Part shown: positions 14,000-22,417 of the stretch, one piece after another
Layout: every line of letters begins with the position of its first letter
How positions within the stretch are numbered: the first letter of the stretch is position 1
From: Anaerolineales bacterium
GTDB lineage: Bacteria; Chloroflexota; Anaerolineae; 4572-78; J111
Assembly: GCA_012032575.1 (NCBI GenBank)
Contig: JAAUSP010000044.1
Coordinates: 1-23,825 of the forward strand
Direction of reading: 5' to 3'
DNA: 23,825 bases
Notes under the pieces: generated by a model
The model's input: only the letters and a program-made list of their open reading frames with translations
Databases searched by the model: none
Told to the model about the DNA's origin: nothing
Translations under genes and position numbers: made by a program

Positions 14000-16347
14000 A
14001 TGCCACGTTTGAAGTCCTTTTTGTTTGCTTTGTTGCTTATGCTTGTTGCCGTTCCGCCGGCGCTGGCCCAGGATGGCGGGCGCGAACCGCTGCCCTGGTT
14101 GTGGTGGTTTGCCCCCATCGGTTCTATCATCGCTTTGGTTTTTGCCTGGATTTTTTACCAATCGTTAATGAAACTGAGCGAGGGTACACCTGAAATGATC
14201 GAGATTGCCCAGGCCGTGCGCGAGGGAGCGATGGCCTACCTGCGCCGCCAGTATAAAGTCGTCACCATCATTTTTGTCATTCTCTTCCTCATCTTTGCCG
14301 TTCTGGCTTATGGTTTTGGCATCCAAAACCAGATTGTGCCTTTTGCCTTTATCACCGGCGGTTTCTTTTCCGGGTTGTGCGGTTTCTTTGGCATGAAAAC
14401 GGCCACCAACGCTTCGGCCCGTACAGCCAACGCCGCCCGCCAGAGTTTGAACGACGGCTTACAGGTGGCCTTCCGGGCGGGCGCGGTGATGGGGCTGGTC
14501 GTCGTCGGTTTTGCCCTGCTCGACATCAGCGCCTGGTTTCTTATTTTGTACTATCTCTTCCCGGTAGAATTTTTTGGCGATGCAAACAATCCACTGCCGC
14601 AAATCACCGTAATTATGCTCAGCTTCGGCATGGGCGCTTCAACCCAGGCGCTCTTTGCCCGTGTGGGCGGTGGTATCTACACCAAGGCGGCAGATGTTGG
14701 GGCTGACCTGGTGGGTAAAGTTGAAGCCGGTATCCCCGAAGATGACCCCCGCAACCCGGCCACCATTGCCGACAACGTCGGAGACAACGTGGGTGACGTG
14801 GCCGGTATGGGCGCTGATCTGTACGAATCCTACGCCGGCTCGATCCTGGCCACCGCTGCTCTGGGCGTGTCTGCGGTTATCAGCGTCGCGGCCAGTGATC
14901 CCGATTTTCTGCAAGGTTCAAGTGAACTTGTGGTAGGGTTGCGTTATCTGGCGGCTCCTCTGGTTCTGGCGGCCATTGGCGTGGTGCTCTCCATTGTCGG
15001 TATCTACCTGGTGCGGGCCAAAGAGGACGCCACCATGGGCGACCTGATGGGGGCCATCAACAATAGTATTACCTATAGTTCTATCGGGATCGCTGTATTT
15101 GCCCTGGGGCTGGTTTATCTGCTGCAATTGAACAATCCGCTCATGCTTTGGTTAGCGATTGTGTCCGGTCTGGTAGTAGGGGTAGTGATTGGCCGGGCCA
15201 CCGAATACTATACTTCTGATGAATATCAACCCACCAAAAATATCGTTGAGCAATCTTTAACCGGCCCGGCGACAGTGATTATCAGTGGCATGGCCGTAGG
15301 GATGCAGTCTACCGGCATTCCGGTTCTCGCCGTGGCGATTGGGATTGCCGTAAGCTACTTTGCCCCCGGCGGTGCGGATAATGCCCTGCTCGGACTGTAC
15401 GGGGTGGGTATGGCCGCCGTGGCGATGTTGTCCACGCTCGGCTTGACCCTGGCCACCGATGCCTACGGCCCCATTGCCGACAACGCCGGCGGCAACGCCG
15501 AAATGGCCCACCTCCCCGAAGAAGTTCGCCGCCGCACCGATCAGCTCGATGCCGTTGGCAACACCACCGCCGCTACCGGCAAAGGCTTCGCTATTGGTTC
15601 CGCAGCTTTAACGGCGCTGGCGCTACTGGCCGCCTACATCGAAGAAATCCGTTTTGCCTTGATTCACCTGGGCGACGAAGTGACCTCAGTCACCATTCGC
15701 GGCGAAACGGTGCAGGTTGCTAAAATGACCCTGCAAGACTTTTCGGCTTATTACGATCTCAGCCTGTTCAACCCCGTGGTGCTGATTGGCTTCTTTCTGG
15801 GAGCCATGGCGGTGTTCTACTTCTCCGCTTTGACTATGCAGGCCGTCGGACGGGCTGCTGGAGCAATGGTCCAGGAAGTCCGCCGTCAATTCAAGAAAAC
15901 GGCATTCTGACAGGCACAGACAAGCCCGATTACGCCGCTGCGTGGAGATTAGCACGGCCGGCGCGCAGCGCGAAATGATTCTGCCGGCTTCACTGGCGAT
16001 TATCATTCCGGTGGTCACGGGTGTTGTTTTGGGCGTAGCCGGGGTAATGGGTCTGCTGGCCGGCGGCTTGACCACCGGTTTTGTGGTCGCCGTGATGATG
16101 GCCAACGCTGGCGGGGCCTGGGACAATGCCAAAAAAGCACATCGAAAAAGGCGCTTATGGCGGCAAGCGGTCTGAGGCTCACAAAGCTACCGTAGTCGGT
16201 GATACCGTCGGTGATCCGTTCAAAGACACCACCGGCCCATCGCTCAACATTCTCATCAAATTGATGTCCATGGTGGCCATCGTTTTCGCCGGGTTGACCG
16301 CTCAATTGGGGGCGGGTGGCTTATTAGGCATGCTCCTCGGCCAGTAA
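14000..16347 (+). pseudogene. hppA: Membrane-bound pyrophosphatase, probably Na+-pumping, with three apparent indels near the 3' end
   Basis: Integral membrane PPase coupling PPi hydrolysis to ion export. Substrate motifs are intact: GGGIYTKAADVGADLVGK and DNVGDNVGDVAGMGADLYES at 258-277. GNTTAATGKGFA (520-531) has Ala, not Lys, at the position diagnostic for K+ dependence. Glu276 in DLYES sits where Na+-PPases carry their gate glutamate, so a K+-dependent Na+ pump is inferred. An extra N-terminal signal-like helix ends ALA-QDG. The frame breaks near 15892-15899 and 15933-15942 (one base missing each) and in the AAAAAA run 16131-16136 (one extra). Across the breaks the protein continues as expected ([44 protein letters not shown]). 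Start ATG 14000 follows AAGGAG at 13988-13993. Consensus errors are likely. Confidence 0.92.
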
Positions 16348-16367
16348 CCTTTAGCTCAACTTAAAAC

Positions 16368-16399
16368 AAAGAGGGAAGTCCTATTGACTTCCCTCTTTT
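16368..16399 (+). terminator. Intrinsic terminator of hppA
   Basis: A perfect 13-pair stem, AAAGAGGGAAGTC (16368-16380) with GACTTCCCTCTTT (16386-16398), a CTATT loop and a short T-run continuing to 16399. It lies 21 bases after the hppA stop. Confidence 0.85.
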
Positions 16400-16485
16400 G
16401 CTATTTTATAGTTGGTTATGGTACTCTTATACAGTAATTCAATCACAGCATTTGGTCCAAGCAACAAAAGGAGATTGCACAACTC

Positions 16486-17145
16486 ATGTTTGAACTGCTC
16501 GACTATTTCCTCCATCTGGATGAAATTCTACCCCAAATAACCAGCAACTACGGCACCTGGACCTACGCCATCCTGTTCCTGATCATTTTTCTGGAAACCG
16601 GGGTAGTGGTGACGCCTTTCCTGCCGGGTGACTCGCTGCTTTTTGCCGCCGGTGCCGTGGCCGCGCTTGACAACTCCGGTTTGAACGTGGTTTTTCTGTT
16701 TGTTTTGCTGACTATTGCCGCCATTTTGGGCGATACGGCCAACTATTGGATTGGCCACACCATCGGCCCGCGTGCCTTTTCGGGGACTATTCCCTTTCTC
16801 AAAAAAGAGTACCTGGAACGGACCCATCAGTTTTATGAAAAATATGGCGGCAAAGCCATTGTGCTGGCCCGCTTTGTGCCGATTGTGCGGACCTTCGCCC
16901 CGTTTGTGGCCGGGATTGGCAGCATGAACTACAGCCGCTTTATTTTTTACAACATCTTCGGCGGAGTGCTGTGGTGCGCTATATTTATCTTTTTGGGCTA
17001 CTTCTTTGGCAACCTGCCCTTTGTAAAAAAGAACTTTGAACTGGTCATTATTGTCATCATCCTGATTTCGCTTTTACCCCCGGTTATCGAATATTTCCAG
17101 GCCAAACGGGCCAAACCCATCCGCACCGATGCGGCGGAGTCATAA
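16486..17145 (+). CDS. DedA-family membrane protein
   Basis: 219 residues with the DedA/SNARE-associated fold. It shows FLETGVVVTPFLPGDSLLF (E37 and PGDS at 47-50), GDTANYWIGHTIG at 82-94 and the RFVPIVRTFAPFVAG signature with R129 and R135, residues essential in characterised DedA proteins. Family members scramble or flip lipid carriers such as undecaprenyl phosphate and affect membrane potential and drug tolerance; the substrate here is unknown. The C-terminus is short and basic. AAGGAG at 16468-16473 is 12 bases before ATG, slightly far. The AI-2E-type permease follows after 33 bases, so they probably share a transcript. Confidence 0.93.
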   Translation: MFELLDYFLHLDEILPQITSNYGTWTYAILFLIIFLETGVVVTPFLPGDSLLFAAGAVAALDNSGLNVVFLFVLLTIAAILGDTANYWIGHTIGPRAFSGTIPFLKKEYLERTHQFYEKYGGKAIVLARFVPIVRTFAPFVAGIGSMNYSRFIFYNIFGGVLWCAIFIFLGYFFGNLPFVKKNFELVIIVIILISLLPPVIEYFQAKRAKPIRTDAAES

Positions 17146-17178
17146 AAACGCGAAATTCGTTCGGATTTAGCTGAAAAA

Positions 17179-18360
17179 ATGTCTTACGAATGGGGCACCT
17201 TCACCAGGGCCGTTGTTGCTGCCGTTAGCCTGATTTTGCTCGGCTTGTTTATCTGGGTTATCCATCCCATGATCGAGCCGATCATTATTGCCTTACTCCT
17301 GGCTTACATCCTCAATCCGGTAGTCAAATTAGTGCTCAGGGGGACTCGGCTGCCGCATACGTGGGCCGTCGCCCTGGTTTACTTTTCCTGCTTGGCCTTA
17401 CTCATTGTTATCCCCAGTATTTTAGCCCCCGTCGCCATCAGACAGGCGACCGGTTTATCTACCTACCTGTTCCAGATTGAAAGCGAATTGGAAAGGTTAT
17501 TGGCCAATCCGGTTGTCTTTCTTGATCAGGAAATCTACCTGGGGCAGATCCTGTCTAACTTTTTGGAATTGACCACCGAATCTATTACGCCGGGGGCCGA
17601 AGGTGCCCTGGTTATCGTCGAACGGACCTCCACCAGCTTCGCCTGGCTGCTGGTTATTCTGGTCAGCACCTATTACCTGCTCCTCGATGGCGAGCGGCTG
17701 GCAGCCTGGATTGTCCGCTTAGTCCCCGAACGCACACAGCCGGATGTGGTCCGGCTGCTCAAAGAGATAGATGTAATCTGGTGGGCCTACCTGCGCGGCA
17801 CTCTGGTGCTCATGTTAATTGTCGCTGTTACCTTTATGGTCGTTTGGAGCGCAATGGGCCTGCCGGGTGCGTTGATTCTGGGCCTGTTGGCCGGCGTTTT
17901 GACCGTTATCCCCGAAGTAGGGCCGACCTTTGCCGCCATCCTGGCCGTGCTGGTTGCCCTCTTTCAAGGCTCCGATTTCCTGCCGGTGTCCAATTTCTGG
18001 TTCGCGGTGCTTATTTTTGCCGTTTACTTTGTCCTCATCCAGATCAAAGCTATCTGGCTGCGGCCTCGCATTATGGGCTATTTCCTCAATATGAATGAGG
18101 GTCTGATTTTTGTGGCCATTATTGGCGCGGTGGTGCTGTGGGGTATTCTGGGGGCGCTGCTGATTGTGCCGCTGCTGGCTACCGCCGGCTCGATTGCTCA
18201 TTATATCCGCTGCCGCCTCTTAAATCTGGACCCCTGGCCCGAAGATGTCACCTATGCCACCTCTCCCCCCGTCGAGTTGCCCAGTGACGAAGAGCTGGCC
18301 CAGGCCTTCCCTGACGCCGAGAAAATAGCCCCGGTTCCCCCCACTCGCTCCAAGGCGTAA
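17179..18360 (+). CDS. AI-2E family (PerM-type) membrane transporter
   Basis: 393 residues, about 7-8 membrane helices in the usual layout: two N-terminal helices (HPMIEPIIIALLLAYILNPVV), a long hydrophilic stretch (about 95-150), then the conserved core with LDGERLAAW, GLLAGVLTVIPEVGPTFAAI and the C-terminal LRPRIMGYFLNMNEGLIFVAI. Members export diverse substrates; TqsA exports autoinducer-2 and others act as Na+/H+ antiporters. Which applies here cannot be told. Charged C-terminal tail. There is no strong ribosome site before ATG 17179. It ends directly at the REP-like copy C. Confidence 0.9.
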   Translation: MSYEWGTFTRAVVAAVSLILLGLFIWVIHPMIEPIIIALLLAYILNPVVKLVLRGTRLPHTWAVALVYFSCLALLIVIPSILAPVAIRQATGLSTYLFQIESELERLLANPVVFLDQEIYLGQILSNFLELTTESITPGAEGALVIVERTSTSFAWLLVILVSTYYLLLDGERLAAWIVRLVPERTQPDVVRLLKEIDVIWWAYLRGTLVLMLIVAVTFMVVWSAMGLPGALILGLLAGVLTVIPEVGPTFAAILAVLVALFQGSDFLPVSNFWFAVLIFAVYFVLIQIKAIWLRPRIMGYFLNMNEGLIFVAIIGAVVLWGILGALLIVPLLATAGSIAHYIRCRLLNLDPWPEDVTYATSPPVELPSDEELAQAFPDAEKIAPVPPTRSKA

Positions 18361-18364
18361 CTAC

Positions 18365-18464
18365 TCAGCCATGTCTTCGACCGAAGGGAGAAATCTCCGA
18401 GGCCCATGCAGCACAATGGAGATTTCTCGGCCTACGGCCTCGAAATGACATGAGGGCTGAGCAG
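18365..18464. repeat. REP-like palindromic element, copy C
   Basis: The right 37 bases (18428-18464) are the reverse complement of 7944-7980 with two differences, so copies B and C are inserted in opposite orientation. Outer ends CTCAGCCATGTC and GACATGAGGGCTGAG are imperfect inverted repeats. Inside, GGAGAAATCTCCGAGGCC and GGAGATTTCTCGGCC form a further palindrome. It lies between the convergent permease and lrp genes. Confidence 0.85.
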
Positions 18465-18471
18465 TTACGAA

Positions 18472-18527
18472 TTGGAAGGTTGGAAAGCTGGCAACTATCC
18501 AATCTTCCAACCTTCCAGCCTTCCTCT
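18472..18527. repeat. Hairpin repeat at the 3' end of the lrp-type gene
   Basis: TGGAAGGTTGGAA (18473-18485) pairs perfectly with TTCCAACCTTCCA (18505-18517). The flanks repeat the same units (AAAGCTGG, CCAGCCTTCC). It resembles the element upstream of topA (10262-10320, opposite strand). It may serve as a hairpin terminator between convergent genes. Confidence 0.7.
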
Positions 18528-18982
18528 TAATTCCCCAACCCCAACGGCTTTTGCCACTGCTTCAACACAATCGTCGAACTGGTGCTTTTGTGGGCCGGCA
18601 GGGTGCTCAACTTATTGTACAGAATATCGCGCAGGTGCGGAATATCTCTGGCCCACACCCGGATGTGGGCATCCACATCGCCGGTGAGATTTGTTACCTC
18701 TACCACCTCATCAAATTTCAGAATATCCTTGACCATTTCCTCAAAGTCCAGCCGTTGATCCACTTCCAACTGCACAATGCACAGCACCCCCTGCCCCAGC
18801 GCCGCCGGGTTGATCACCACCTGGTAGCCTTCGATCACCCCGGCCTCCTCCATCCGCAGCACCCGGTCACGCACGCGGGTGTGGCTCACCCCCAACTGCC
18901 GGGCAATATTAACGTGCGACGCCCGCCCATCCTCTTGCAGAATACTCAGAATTTGTCTATCCAAAGTGTCCAGCTTGTCCAT
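18527..18982 (-). CDS. Lrp/AsnC-family transcriptional regulator
   Basis: 151 residues from MDKLDTLDRQILSIL: an N-terminal winged helix-turn-helix (about 3-52, with ASHVNIARQLGVSHTRVRDRV) and a RAM ligand-binding domain (about 65-140, GQGVLCIVQLEVDQ, VVEVTNLTGDVDAHIRV). The frame is open to an ATG at 19039, but that codon lies inside the predicted -10 box (19039-19044), so a start there is unlikely; ATG 19009 is the other option. The ATG at 18982 fits the family's normal N-terminus, although its ribosome site is poor (GGGG 6-9 bases upstream). It is divergent from kamA and probably regulates it in response to an amino acid, plausibly lysine (inference from position). Confidence 0.9.
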   Translation of the reverse strand: MDKLDTLDRQILSILQEDGRASHVNIARQLGVSHTRVRDRVLRMEEAGVIEGYQVVINPAALGQGVLCIVQLEVDQRLDFEEMVKDILKFDEVVEVTNLTGDVDAHIRVWARDIPHLRDILYNKLSTLPAHKSTSSTIVLKQWQKPLGLGN

Positions 18983-19038
18983 TGATGGCCCCGCAAAATA
19001 CCCTTTCATTTTTTGTAATTTTTTATCATTTTTATTCA

Positions 19039-19067
19039 ATATTAACGTAACTTTAGCGTATTGTCAA
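19039..19067 (-). promoter_or_regulatory. Promoter of the lrp-type gene
   Basis: On the minus strand, TTGACA (19067-19062) and TAATAT (19044-19039) are separated by 17 bases. The predicted transcript start is near 19032, which decides against the longest open-frame start at 19039. Confidence 0.7.
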
Positions 19068-19109
19068 CAAATTTTAATGCAATTTCGCACTATTAACTAA
19101 ATTATTTCG

Positions 19110-19137
19110 TTGACATTTGACCAATATCTGCTATAAT
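19110..19137 (+). promoter_or_regulatory. Promoter of kamA
   Basis: TTGACA (19110-19115) and TATAAT (19132-19137), both perfect, with a 16-base spacer. The start is expected near 19144, with a leader of about 30 bases. The AT-rich region between this and the divergent lrp promoter (19045-19110) is a natural place for Lrp-type binding, but I see no clear operator consensus. Confidence 0.8.
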
Positions 19138-19174
19138 CTCCCGTAGCATTTATTTAGCCAACCGGAGGCCGCCG

Positions 19175-20548
19175 ATGTCAAAATTAAGCAAAGCATGGAC
19201 CCAGCAAGTTACGCCCCGCCCCGCGATCTGGGCCGATGTACCCGCTGAAAAATGGACCGACTGGCGCTGGCAGTTAAGCCATCGCGTCAGCGAATTGGAA
19301 ATATTGGAAACCTTTATCAACTTAACCGATGAGGAAATCGAGGGCATTTCTGCGCCCAACAAGTTCCGGCTGGATATTACCCCCTACTTTGCCAGCCTGA
19401 TTGACCCGGATGACCCGATGTGCCCGGTGCGGCAGCAAGTTATCCCCAAAGGACGCGAACTCAAAGCCTTTGACAGCATGATGGAAGACAGCCTGGCCGA
19501 AGACCGCCACAGCCCGGTGCCCGGCCTGGTCCATCGCTACCCCGACCGGGTGTTGATGCTGGTCACTACTCAGTGCGCCAGTTATTGCCGCTACTGCACC
19601 CGCAGCCGCATTGTCGGCGACGCGGCGGCTACTTTCAGCAAAGCGGAGTTTGAATTGCAGCTCGACTACCTGCGCCGCACCCCCCAGGTCCGCGACGTGC
19701 TTCTCTCCGGCGGCGATCCGCTGACCGTTTCACCGCGCATCCTGGATTATCTGCTGGGCGAACTGCGTAAAATCGAACACATCGAGATTATTCGCATTGG
19801 CAGCCGGGTGCCGGTTTTTCTGCCCCAGCGTGTCACCGATGAATTGTGCGACACCCTGGCTAAATACCACCCGCTGTGGCTCAATATTCACGTTAACCAT
19901 CCCAAAGAAATCACCCCCGAATTGTACCAGGCTTGCGACAAATTGAGCCGGGCCGGGGTGCCGCTGGGCAACCAGAGCGTCCTTATGGCCGGGATCAATG
20001 ACTCGGTCCACATCCAGCGCGAACTGGTTCACCAACTGGTCCAGATGCGCGTCCGCCCCTACTATCTGTACCAGTGTGATCTGGTTGAAGGGGCGGGCCA
20101 TTTCCGCACCTCCGTGGCCAAAGGCATTGAGATCATCGAAGGGCTGCGCGGCCACACTTCCGGTTACGCCGTACCCCAGTACATTATTGACGCGCCCGGC
20201 GGCGGCGGCAAAATTCCGGTGTCGCCACAGTATCTCATCTCGCAAGCGCCCGGCAAAGTGGTGCTGCGCAACTACGAGGGCTTCATCACCAGCTACACCG
20301 AAGCCGGCGACTACGACCCCGACGCCATCAAAGCCTGGGAAGCCAAGATCGAAAAGCGACCAGAGCCGGGTCAGGAAGGCGTGCTGGGCCTGCTGGAAGG
20401 CGAACAGTTAGCCATCAAGCCCGCAGATTTTGATGAAGTCCATAAACGCAACGCCATCCAGCACCGGCTCAACCAGGATGAGAGCAAGTGGACTCCCTTC
20501 CACGCCGATGAGAATGGCAAGATCATTCCTCTCGCCACTGCTGAGTAA
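19175..20548 (+). CDS. kamA: L-lysine 2,3-aminomutase (radical SAM, PLP)
   Basis: 457 residues. Converts L-lysine to L-beta-lysine using S-adenosylmethionine, a 4Fe-4S cluster and PLP. The cluster cysteines are C134, C138 and C141 in CASYCRYC; GGDPL follows; the PLP lysine is K346 in DAPGGGGKIPV. D302 (QCDLVEGAGHFRT) and D339 (IDAPGGGG) match the two aspartates that bind the lysine side chain in clostridial KamA and that differ in glutamate 2,3-aminomutases, so lysine is the likely substrate. No beta-lysine acetyltransferase (AblB) or lysine fermentation genes are in the window, so whether it serves osmoprotection or catabolism is open. ATG 19175 has GGAGG at 19164-19168. Divergent Lrp regulator upstream; terminator directly downstream. 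Confidence 0.95.
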   Translation: MSKLSKAWTQQVTPRPAIWADVPAEKWTDWRWQLSHRVSELEILETFINLTDEEIEGISAPNKFRLDITPYFASLIDPDDPMCPVRQQVIPKGRELKAFDSMMEDSLAEDRHSPVPGLVHRYPDRVLMLVTTQCASYCRYCTRSRIVGDAAATFSKAEFELQLDYLRRTPQVRDVLLSGGDPLTVSPRILDYLLGELRKIEHIEIIRIGSRVPVFLPQRVTDELCDTLAKYHPLWLNIHVNHPKEITPELYQACDKLSRAGVPLGNQSVLMAGINDSVHIQRELVHQLVQMRVRPYYLYQCDLVEGAGHFRTSVAKGIEIIEGLRGHTSGYAVPQYIIDAPGGGGKIPVSPQYLISQAPGKVVLRNYEGFITSYTEAGDYDPDAIKAWEAKIEKRPEPGQEGVLGLLEGEQLAIKPADFDEVHKRNAIQHRLNQDESKWTPFHADENGKIIPLATAE

Positions 20549-20563
20549 AGGTAAAAAAATAGC

Positions 20564-20591
20564 AAAAGCCAGGGCTAACCCTGGCTTTTTT
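20564..20591 (+). terminator. Intrinsic terminator of kamA
   Basis: AAAAGCCAGGG (20564-20574), loop CTAA, CCCTGGCTTTT (20579-20589) and a T-run to 20591: an 11-pair perfect stem. It lies 15 bases after the kamA stop. Confidence 0.92.
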
Positions 20592-20612
20592 GTTGTAGCA
20601 TCAGGTTAATTA

Positions 20613-20663
20613 AGCAGCACCCTTCGATACGGTTCGCTGCGCTCACCTACTCACGATGCTGCG
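20613..20663. repeat. Possible fragment of a dispersed palindromic repeat
   Basis: GCAGCA (20614-20619) and TGCTGC (20657-20662) bound a stretch containing CCCTTCGATACGGTTCGCTG and CGCTCACCTACTCACG, a type of sequence often dispersed between bacterial genes. There is only one copy here, so the assignment is weak. Confidence 0.35.
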
Positions 20664-20677
20664 TCAGCAGGAAGTCA

Positions 20678-21688
20678 TTACGTCGTTGAACCGAATTGCG
20701 GCATGACTTCTCTGGCAAAAGCGGTGAGCGTGGGTCTGACGGCTTCGGGCGGATTGGGCAGAATAGTGATGTGAGTCAAACCCAGGTCAACCACTCGCCT
20801 TACCTGTGCCGCCACCCCCGCAGCGCTGCCGGCCCAGGCAAACTGCTCCACAAATTCATCCGGCACCAGCGAGGCCGCCGCCCAGATACGCTCCTCATCG
20901 CCCTCGCGGATGATGGCTTCCAGTTCAGCCGGCACGGTCAGCCCGACCGCCTCCACGAACGCCCGATCCGGATAACTGCTGCCCAGCGACCCGGCAATAA
21001 TCGGCTTGACCGCCGCCCGTGCTGCCCGTTCATCCTCGTTGATACAACAATCCACCCGCAAGATAGCGGTCACGCTCTCCGGCGGACGGCCCGCCTCCTC
21101 TGCCCCCTGTCTGATCTGGCTCAGGGCGTGTTGAACCCCGGCGGGCGTGGCATAGGTTGAGATCATTGCTCCGTCGGCCAGCCGCCCGGCTAACCGGAAC
21201 ATGCGATCCCCCCGCGCCGCGACGATGATCGGAATATCAGGCCGGGCCGGAAAACCCAGCCGGGCTTCTTTCACCTGCACCACTTCTCCGGCCAGTGTGA
21301 CCGTTTCACCCGCCCAGAGCCGGCGAATCACATCAATCGCTTCTTCGATGGCCGCCAGAGGTTTGCGGCGCTCAAAACCCATCGCCCGAAAGCCCATCAT
21401 GCCTGCACCCAACACCAGTACCGCCCGCCCGCCGGAAAATTCATCAAGGGTAGCCACCATCGCCGCCGTCATCGCCGGGTGGATGACGTAAGGATCGGCC
21501 ACAAACGGGCCAAGCCGGAGGCGCTGCGAGTTCAGCGCTGCCACTGTCAAACCCACCGTCATATCCCGGTCGAGCTTGTGGTTGGCATGCCAGAACTCCT
21601 GGTATCCTAACTGCTCGCACAATTGAACAATTTCAAGCAACTGGCGCGGCGGCAGTTGCCACATGCCTGCGCCCCATCGAAGTGCCAT
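20678..21688 (-). CDS. LLM-class flavin/F420-dependent oxidoreductase
   Basis: 336 residues of the luciferase-like TIM-barrel family. Recognisable parts are EIVQLCEQLGYQEFWHANHK near the start, RLRLGPFVADPYVIHPAMTA, LDEFSGGRAVLVLGAGMMG, a helix reading PLAAIEEAIDVIRRLW, and PDIPIIVAARGDRMFRLAGR. This pattern is closest to the methylenetetrahydromethanopterin reductase-like F420-dependent group, but the cofactor (F420 or FMN) and substrate cannot be fixed from sequence. It is monocistronic: flanked by the kamA terminator and repeat on one side and the divergent sigma-factor gene on the other. GGGAG lies 5-6 bases before ATG 21688. Confidence 0.9.
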   Translation of the reverse strand: MALRWGAGMWQLPPRQLLEIVQLCEQLGYQEFWHANHKLDRDMTVGLTVAALNSQRLRLGPFVADPYVIHPAMTAAMVATLDEFSGGRAVLVLGAGMMGFRAMGFERRKPLAAIEEAIDVIRRLWAGETVTLAGEVVQVKEARLGFPARPDIPIIVAARGDRMFRLAGRLADGAMISTYATPAGVQHALSQIRQGAEEAGRPPESVTAILRVDCCINEDERAARAAVKPIIAGSLGSSYPDRAFVEAVGLTVPAELEAIIREGDEERIWAAASLVPDEFVEQFAWAGSAAGVAAQVRRVVDLGLTHITILPNPPEAVRPTLTAFAREVMPQFGSTT

Positions 21689-21828
21689 GACTGCTCCCGT
21701 AACTTTTTTCTAACTCCCCGATATTAAAAACCATCCGGGTAAAATCGGCAAGATTGGACACTGGCACTTTTTGACCTATCATGACTCCTCGCGATAGGCC
21801 ATGTTGCAACTTTTCCCCGCTTCCGCTG

Positions 21829-21834
21829 TATATA
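21829..21834 (+). promoter_or_regulatory. Possible -10 box upstream of the ECF sigma gene
   Basis: TATATA here with TTGCAA at 21804-21809 gives a 19-base spacer, longer than ideal. A small inverted repeat CCTATC/GATAGG (21775-21780, 21793-21798) lies just upstream. ECF genes are often self-activated, but I cannot identify a matching ECF-type motif. Confidence 0.3.
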
Positions 21835-21850
21835 AAGTAGGAGCATCACC

Positions 21851-22414
21851 GTGGCGTCAGCCGACCAACTCACCGACGCGCAGCTTGTAACCCAAATCCT
21901 GTCCGGCGACCAGCGCCCCTTTCGTCTGCTCGTTGAGCGCCACCAGCAGGCTGTTTTTAACGCAGCCTACCGGCTGATGGCCCAGCGTGAAGCGGCCGCC
22001 GACGTGGCGCAGGAGGTCTTTCTGAAGGCATATCAGGCGTTGGCCTCGTTTCAACTGGACAAACCCCTCGCGCCCTGGCTGTGCCGGATGGCCATCAACC
22101 TGGCCTTGAACCGGCTCAAACAGCAGCGACCTGTCATATCGCTGGACGGCGATGACGGGGAAAGCGGCCTGGATCTGCCCGATCTCTCGGCTGAACCGCA
22201 GGCGCAGGTGCTGCAAACGGAACGGCAGCAAGCCCTGCGCCGGGCCATCCTGGCCCTGCCGCCGGAGCAGCGCGAGGTGATCGAACTGCGCCACTTTCAA
22301 GAGCAATCCTACGAGGAAATTGCCGTCAGCCTGAATCTGTCGCTGGCGAATGTTAAAAGCCGGCTCTTTCGCGCCCGCCAGAATTTGCGCCACCTGTTGG
22401 AAAAGGAGATTTAA
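21851..22414 (+). CDS. ECF-type RNA polymerase sigma factor
   Basis: 187 residues with the two-domain ECF layout: sigma region 2 at about 22-92 (FRLLVERHQQAVFNAAYRLM, AADVAQEVFLKAYQAL, PWLCRMAINLALNRLK) and region 4 at about 125-183 (ALPPEQREVIELRHF, SYEEIAVSLNLSLANVKSRL). The start is GTG 21851 with AGGAG at 21839-21843, 7 bases away. It ends 3 bases before the anti-sigma gene, so the two are co-expressed and the ZAS protein should hold it inactive at the membrane. The signal is unknown. Target promoters probably include the downstream membrane protein genes (inference). Confidence 0.95.
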   Translation: MASADQLTDAQLVTQILSGDQRPFRLLVERHQQAVFNAAYRLMAQREAAADVAQEVFLKAYQALASFQLDKPLAPWLCRMAINLALNRLKQQRPVISLDGDDGESGLDLPDLSAEPQAQVLQTERQQALRRAILALPPEQREVIELRHFQEQSYEEIAVSLNLSLANVKSRLFRARQNLRHLLEKEI

Positions 22415-22417
22415 CCT

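Noticed and set aside
15942..16175. A separate small membrane protein gene after hppA
   Set aside because: Its sequence ([28 protein letters not shown]) is the normal C-terminus of membrane pyrophosphatase, displaced by indels.
20613..20663. tRNA or attachment site after the kamA terminator
   Set aside because: No cloverleaf can be drawn and no integrase is near; the stretch resembles a dispersed repeat.
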